This document shows positions 21,680-23,500 of a DNA stretch of 23,500 nucleotides, piece after piece (positions within the stretch are counted from its first letter, which is position 1; each line of letters begins with the position of its first letter). Made by a program: the position numbers and the translations under genes. The stretch is from JBMDXK01 sp048594375. GTDB lineage: Bacteria; Pseudomonadota; Alphaproteobacteria; Rhizobiales; Methylopilaceae. The notes under the pieces were generated by a model that saw only the letters and a program-made list of their open reading frames with translations, was not told the DNA's origin and made no database searches. The stretch is taken from assembly GCA_048594375.1 (NCBI GenBank), contig JBMDXK010000024.1, positions 1 through 23,500 of the forward strand, read 5' to 3'.

Positions 21680-21764
21680 TGGTGCGACGAAGAAGACTCG
21701 AACTTCCACGGGTTGCCCCACAGCGACCTCAACGCTGCGCGTCTACCAATTCCGCCATCGTCGC
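21680..21764 (-). tRNA. tRNA-Leu (anticodon GAG)
   Basis: On the minus strand the acceptor arm GCGACGA (21764-21758) pairs with TCGTCGC (21690-21684), followed by discriminator A and an encoded CCA (21682-21680). The D arm has GGAATTGGTAGACGC, as in leucine tRNAs. The anticodon stem-loop is CAGCG-TTGAGGT-CGCTG, giving anticodon GAG (21730-21728), which reads CUC and CUU. A long variable arm (GTGGGGCAACCCGTG) marks it as class II. The T arm contains GTTCGAGTC. Length is 85 nt including CCA. It lies downstream of, and on the same strand as, the FliN-like gene. Confidence 0.96.
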
Positions 21765-21779
21765 ACTATAACATGTTGG

Positions 21780-21814
21780 ATGCTTTGAAAGCATTTGCGT
21801 AACCAGTGTTACGC
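21780..21814. other. Two adjacent hairpins upstream of tRNA-Leu
   Basis: ATGCTTT-G-AAAGCAT (21780-21794) and GCGTAAC-CAGT-GTTACGC (21797-21814) are perfect 7-bp inverted repeats side by side. They lie between the FliN-like gene and the tRNA on the minus strand. Neither has a U-tract; they may end the fliN message or be processing or binding sites. Confidence 0.45.
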
Positions 21815-21934
21815 TTGTGAATTTGAGGTTTAACCCACCCAACCGCTTGATGAAAATTGATGTAACAGAAGCTTTTTTTATGCGCAAGGGGTTTATTGCA
21901 TAAAGCAGGTGAAGAAATTCACTTTCCCCAGATT

Positions 21935-22177
21935 TCATGCCGAAGCAGGAAGCATTTCCAGAATTTCTACCCCAATGCGATTCCCGTTTACAACAATTTC
22001 GCCTTTCGCAATCGGCATATTGTTGGCCAGAATAATCACAGGATCGGATTCATGGGCATCTAGCTCAATGACCGCACCACGACCCATGCGCAGCAACTGA
22101 TGTATATGCATACTGGTTGTACCCAGCAAAACAGAGATATCCAGTTTAATATCATCAACGATTGTCATAATAATCAT
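21935..22177 (-). CDS. fliN: FliN-like SpoA-domain protein
   Basis: 80 residues consisting almost wholly of one SpoA (FliN/FliM C-terminal) domain. In flagella FliN forms the lower C-ring with FliM and binds CheY and FliH. The family pattern is visible: V-x-L-G-x-T-x-[ML]-x-I-x-x-L-L-x-[ML]-x-x-G-x-V-I-E-L-D, then PV-x-I-L-[AV]-N-N, then A-K-G-E-I-V-V, then N-x-[IR]-G-[VI]-x-[IV]. The N-terminal extension of longer FliN proteins is absent. ATG 22177 (AAAGG upstream) is used; ATG 22168 is possible. It stands alone, divergent from lipB and upstream of tRNA-Leu, with no other flagellar gene in the window. A type III secretion SctQ C-terminal-like role is an alternative. Confidence 0.8.
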   Translation of the reverse strand: MIIMTIVDDIKLDISVLLGTTSMHIHQLLRMGRGAVIELDAHESDPVIILANNMPIAKGEIVVNGNRIGVEILEMLPASA

Positions 22178-22230
22178 CTGCCTTTAGAAACTATGCGCAA
22201 GGTCAACTGCACCACAGATAGGGTTAATCA

Positions 22231-22920
22231 ATGCCTAACGACTGCCATCTTTTTTTACCCCAAAACCCGGACTTCAAACCTGAATGGCTTATTTCCGAAG
22301 GTTTGACCTCTTATACCGATGCCGTGGCCTTCATGGAAAAACGCATTGCACTTATTCATGAAGGAAAGGCAAACGAACTCGTCTGGCTTGTCGAGCATCC
22401 TCCTCTTTATACCGCAGGAACCGGTGCAAAAGAAGATGATCTTCTGGATAAGACCCGTTTTCCGGTTTTCAGAACCGGCCGAGGTGGGCAATTCACCTAC
22501 CATGGCCCCGGACAGCGGGTGATTTATGTCATGCTTGATTTGCGCCAGCGTCAACAGGATGTTCGCGCTTATGTTTGCGCGCTTGAAGAATGGATTATCA
22601 AGACGCTGAATGCTTTCAATATCAAAGGTGAGCGACGCGACGGTCGAATCGGAGTCTGGATTCGCAGGCCGGATAAAGGAAAATCAGCCGAAGATAAAAT
22701 TGCCGCTATTGGCGTAAGGCTGCGCAAATGGATTAGTTTCCACGGTGTTAGCCTTAATGTTAGTTCCAATTTGGCACATTATGACGGAATTATCCCTTGC
22801 GGAATACGGCAGTTTGGTGTCACCAGCTTTGAAGATCTTGGCTGGCTCACAACAATGAACCAAATTGATTGTGTTCTGAGGGAAAAATTTGTGGAGACTT
22901 TTGGTGGATTATCCAATTGA
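22231..22920 (+). CDS. lipB: Lipoyl (octanoyl) transferase LipB
   Basis: 229 residues. It moves octanoate from acyl carrier protein to lipoyl domains of 2-oxoacid dehydrogenases, before LipA inserts sulfur. Family signatures are VWLVEHPPLYTAGTGA, then FRTGRGGQFTYHGPGQ-x-V-x-Y (the R-G-G-x-x-T-Y-H-G-P-G-Q motif). Next is KIAAIGVRLRKWISFHG with catalytic Lys156, and GIIPCGI with catalytic Cys190. Length is normal. ATG 22231 has AGGG about 8 nt upstream. It is divergent from the fliN-like gene across 53 bp. No clear terminator follows; AAACG/CGTTT about 15 nt after the stop is a weak candidate. Confidence 0.97.
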   Translation: MPNDCHLFLPQNPDFKPEWLISEGLTSYTDAVAFMEKRIALIHEGKANELVWLVEHPPLYTAGTGAKEDDLLDKTRFPVFRTGRGGQFTYHGPGQRVIYVMLDLRQRQQDVRAYVCALEEWIIKTLNAFNIKGERRDGRIGVWIRRPDKGKSAEDKIAAIGVRLRKWISFHGVSLNVSSNLAHYDGIIPCGIRQFGVTSFEDLGWLTTMNQIDCVLREKFVETFGGLSN

Positions 22921-23263
22921 AACGCTCAAAATGAACGTTTTTTGAAGCAATTTTCTTTATAAAATTCAGAGAGTTAGGTATTTAGACTAAAGTATCTACC
23001 TGTGTTTTTTTCCATAGAAAATCCTGTGAAGTTCTTGGAATAATTATAAATTAAAGCCTGAAGCCAAGTTTTATCGCCTATTTGTAAAATTGCTTTTCAT
23101 CCAAAACTTTGATTAAATTAAGTCTATAAAGTGACACCTTTATTAAACGCATAAAATATTTGCAATATAAAGGTTTAACCTTATTGAAAGCGTGTTTTTT
23201 GACGCAGTAACGGAGAGTAGTTTCAGGGCAAGAGTCGTGCCGCTTCTTTTTTAGGTTTTTTAA
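22921..23263. other. AT-rich intergenic stretch between lipB and the final open frame
   Basis: No supported gene. AAGGTT-T-AACCTT at 23170-23182 is a perfect small palindrome. It overlaps the end of a weak promoter-like pair (TTAAAC, 17 nt, TATAAA) just upstream of it. No strong ribosome binding site is seen before ATG 23264. Confidence 0.4.
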
Positions 23264-23500
23264 ATGAGTTTGGATATTAACAGCTACAGAGGAAAGGTTC
23301 TGCCGAAAAGCGATTCGGCAAACGATACTCCTTTGCTGTTTAATACCACTCTTGCAAACGCCCCTAAGCCTGCACCACAACAAGATCTTCCATCGCGTCC
23401 GGCTTCTGCTGTTGCCTCGCAGAATATTCCGGTGGATTCCGGTAGTTTCGTTCCGCTTCGTTCCGCTGGGGGTGGTGGTGATAATTCTGTTGGCAATGAG
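23264..23500 (+). CDS. Orphan Ser/Pro/Ala-rich protein, cut by the window end
   Basis: Not recognised. The frame is open from ATG 23264 to the window edge (79 residues seen). It begins MSLDINSYRGKVLPKSDS, then LLFNTTLANAPKPAPQQD, followed by a Ser/Pro/Ala-rich, low-complexity region and GGGGD. There is no signal peptide. The layout resembles the 149-residue orphan at 13133: a short Asp/Asn start, then a helix with F-N-x-x-L-x-x-A-P, then a disordered tail. TGAAAGCG occurs upstream of both genes. The minus-strand frame over the same interval has no coding support. Start choice is tentative because the ribosome binding site is poor. Confidence 0.5.
   Translation, partial: MSLDINSYRGKVLPKSDSANDTPLLFNTTLANAPKPAPQQDLPSRPASAVASQNIPVDSGSFVPLRSAGGGGDNSVGNE

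Noticed and set aside
23284..23496. 70-residue minus-strand open frame at the window end
   Set aside because: The plus-strand frame from 23264 has a start codon and a consistent protein-like composition; the minus frame has no support.

Overview
This window is chromosomal DNA of an alphaproteobacterium. That rests on the PleD and DivK cell-cycle regulators next to a DUF3572 protein, the gltA-gltX-comEC neighbourhood, a ComEC without a C-terminal metallo-beta-lactamase domain, a DUF6898-like small protein, ribosomal protein S9 with an N-terminal extension, and the ribD-ribE-ribH-nusB-thiL run. Base composition is intermediate in the housekeeping genes and clearly more AT-rich in several intergenic stretches and orphan genes. 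A FliN-type protein suggests motility. The species cannot be fixed from the sequence.

Layout. 1-1352: the 3' end of an IS1-like transposase gene, then an orphan protein made of two copies of a ~90-residue repeat. 1343-2801 (-): an L,D-transpeptidase overlapping a DUF6898-like gene. 2869-4768 (-): divK then pleD, closed by a strong hairpin terminator. 4929-5210 (+): DUF3572 protein. 5401-8284 (-): gltX then gltA, with a bidirectional terminator between gltA and the DUF3572 gene. 8424-10616 (+): comEC. 10613-10937: a tandem array of a 125-bp imperfect palindrome. 11146-11343: a small orphan protein. 11496-12788 (-): a MetY-family protein that has lost its PLP lysine. 13133-14230: two convergent uncharacterised genes. 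14420-15535: rplM-rpsI with recognisable promoter and terminator. 15579-16188: a BrnT/BrnA toxin-antitoxin pair with a dyad operator. 16333-20079: riboflavin genes, nusB and thiL. 20306-21450: an AT-rich, gene-poor region with three diverged copies of a second repeat family around a small basic lipoprotein gene. 21680-22920: tRNA-Leu(GAG), a short FliN-like protein and lipB. The window ends inside an orphan open reading frame at 23264.

How the parts work together. The core content is ordinary: TCA-cycle entry (gltA), glutamyl-tRNA charging (gltX), translation (rplM, rpsI, tRNA-Leu), flavin and thiamine cofactor synthesis (ribD, ribE, ribH, thiL), lipoylation (lipB), peptidoglycan cross-linking, and the DivK/PleD cell-cycle and c-di-GMP relay. 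The unusual content is the catalytically disarmed MetY paralogue, two families of structured non-coding repeats (one of whose ends supplies the stop codons of comEC and the DUF3572 gene), and several orphan proteins lacking recognisable domains. No complete new defence or secretion system was found.
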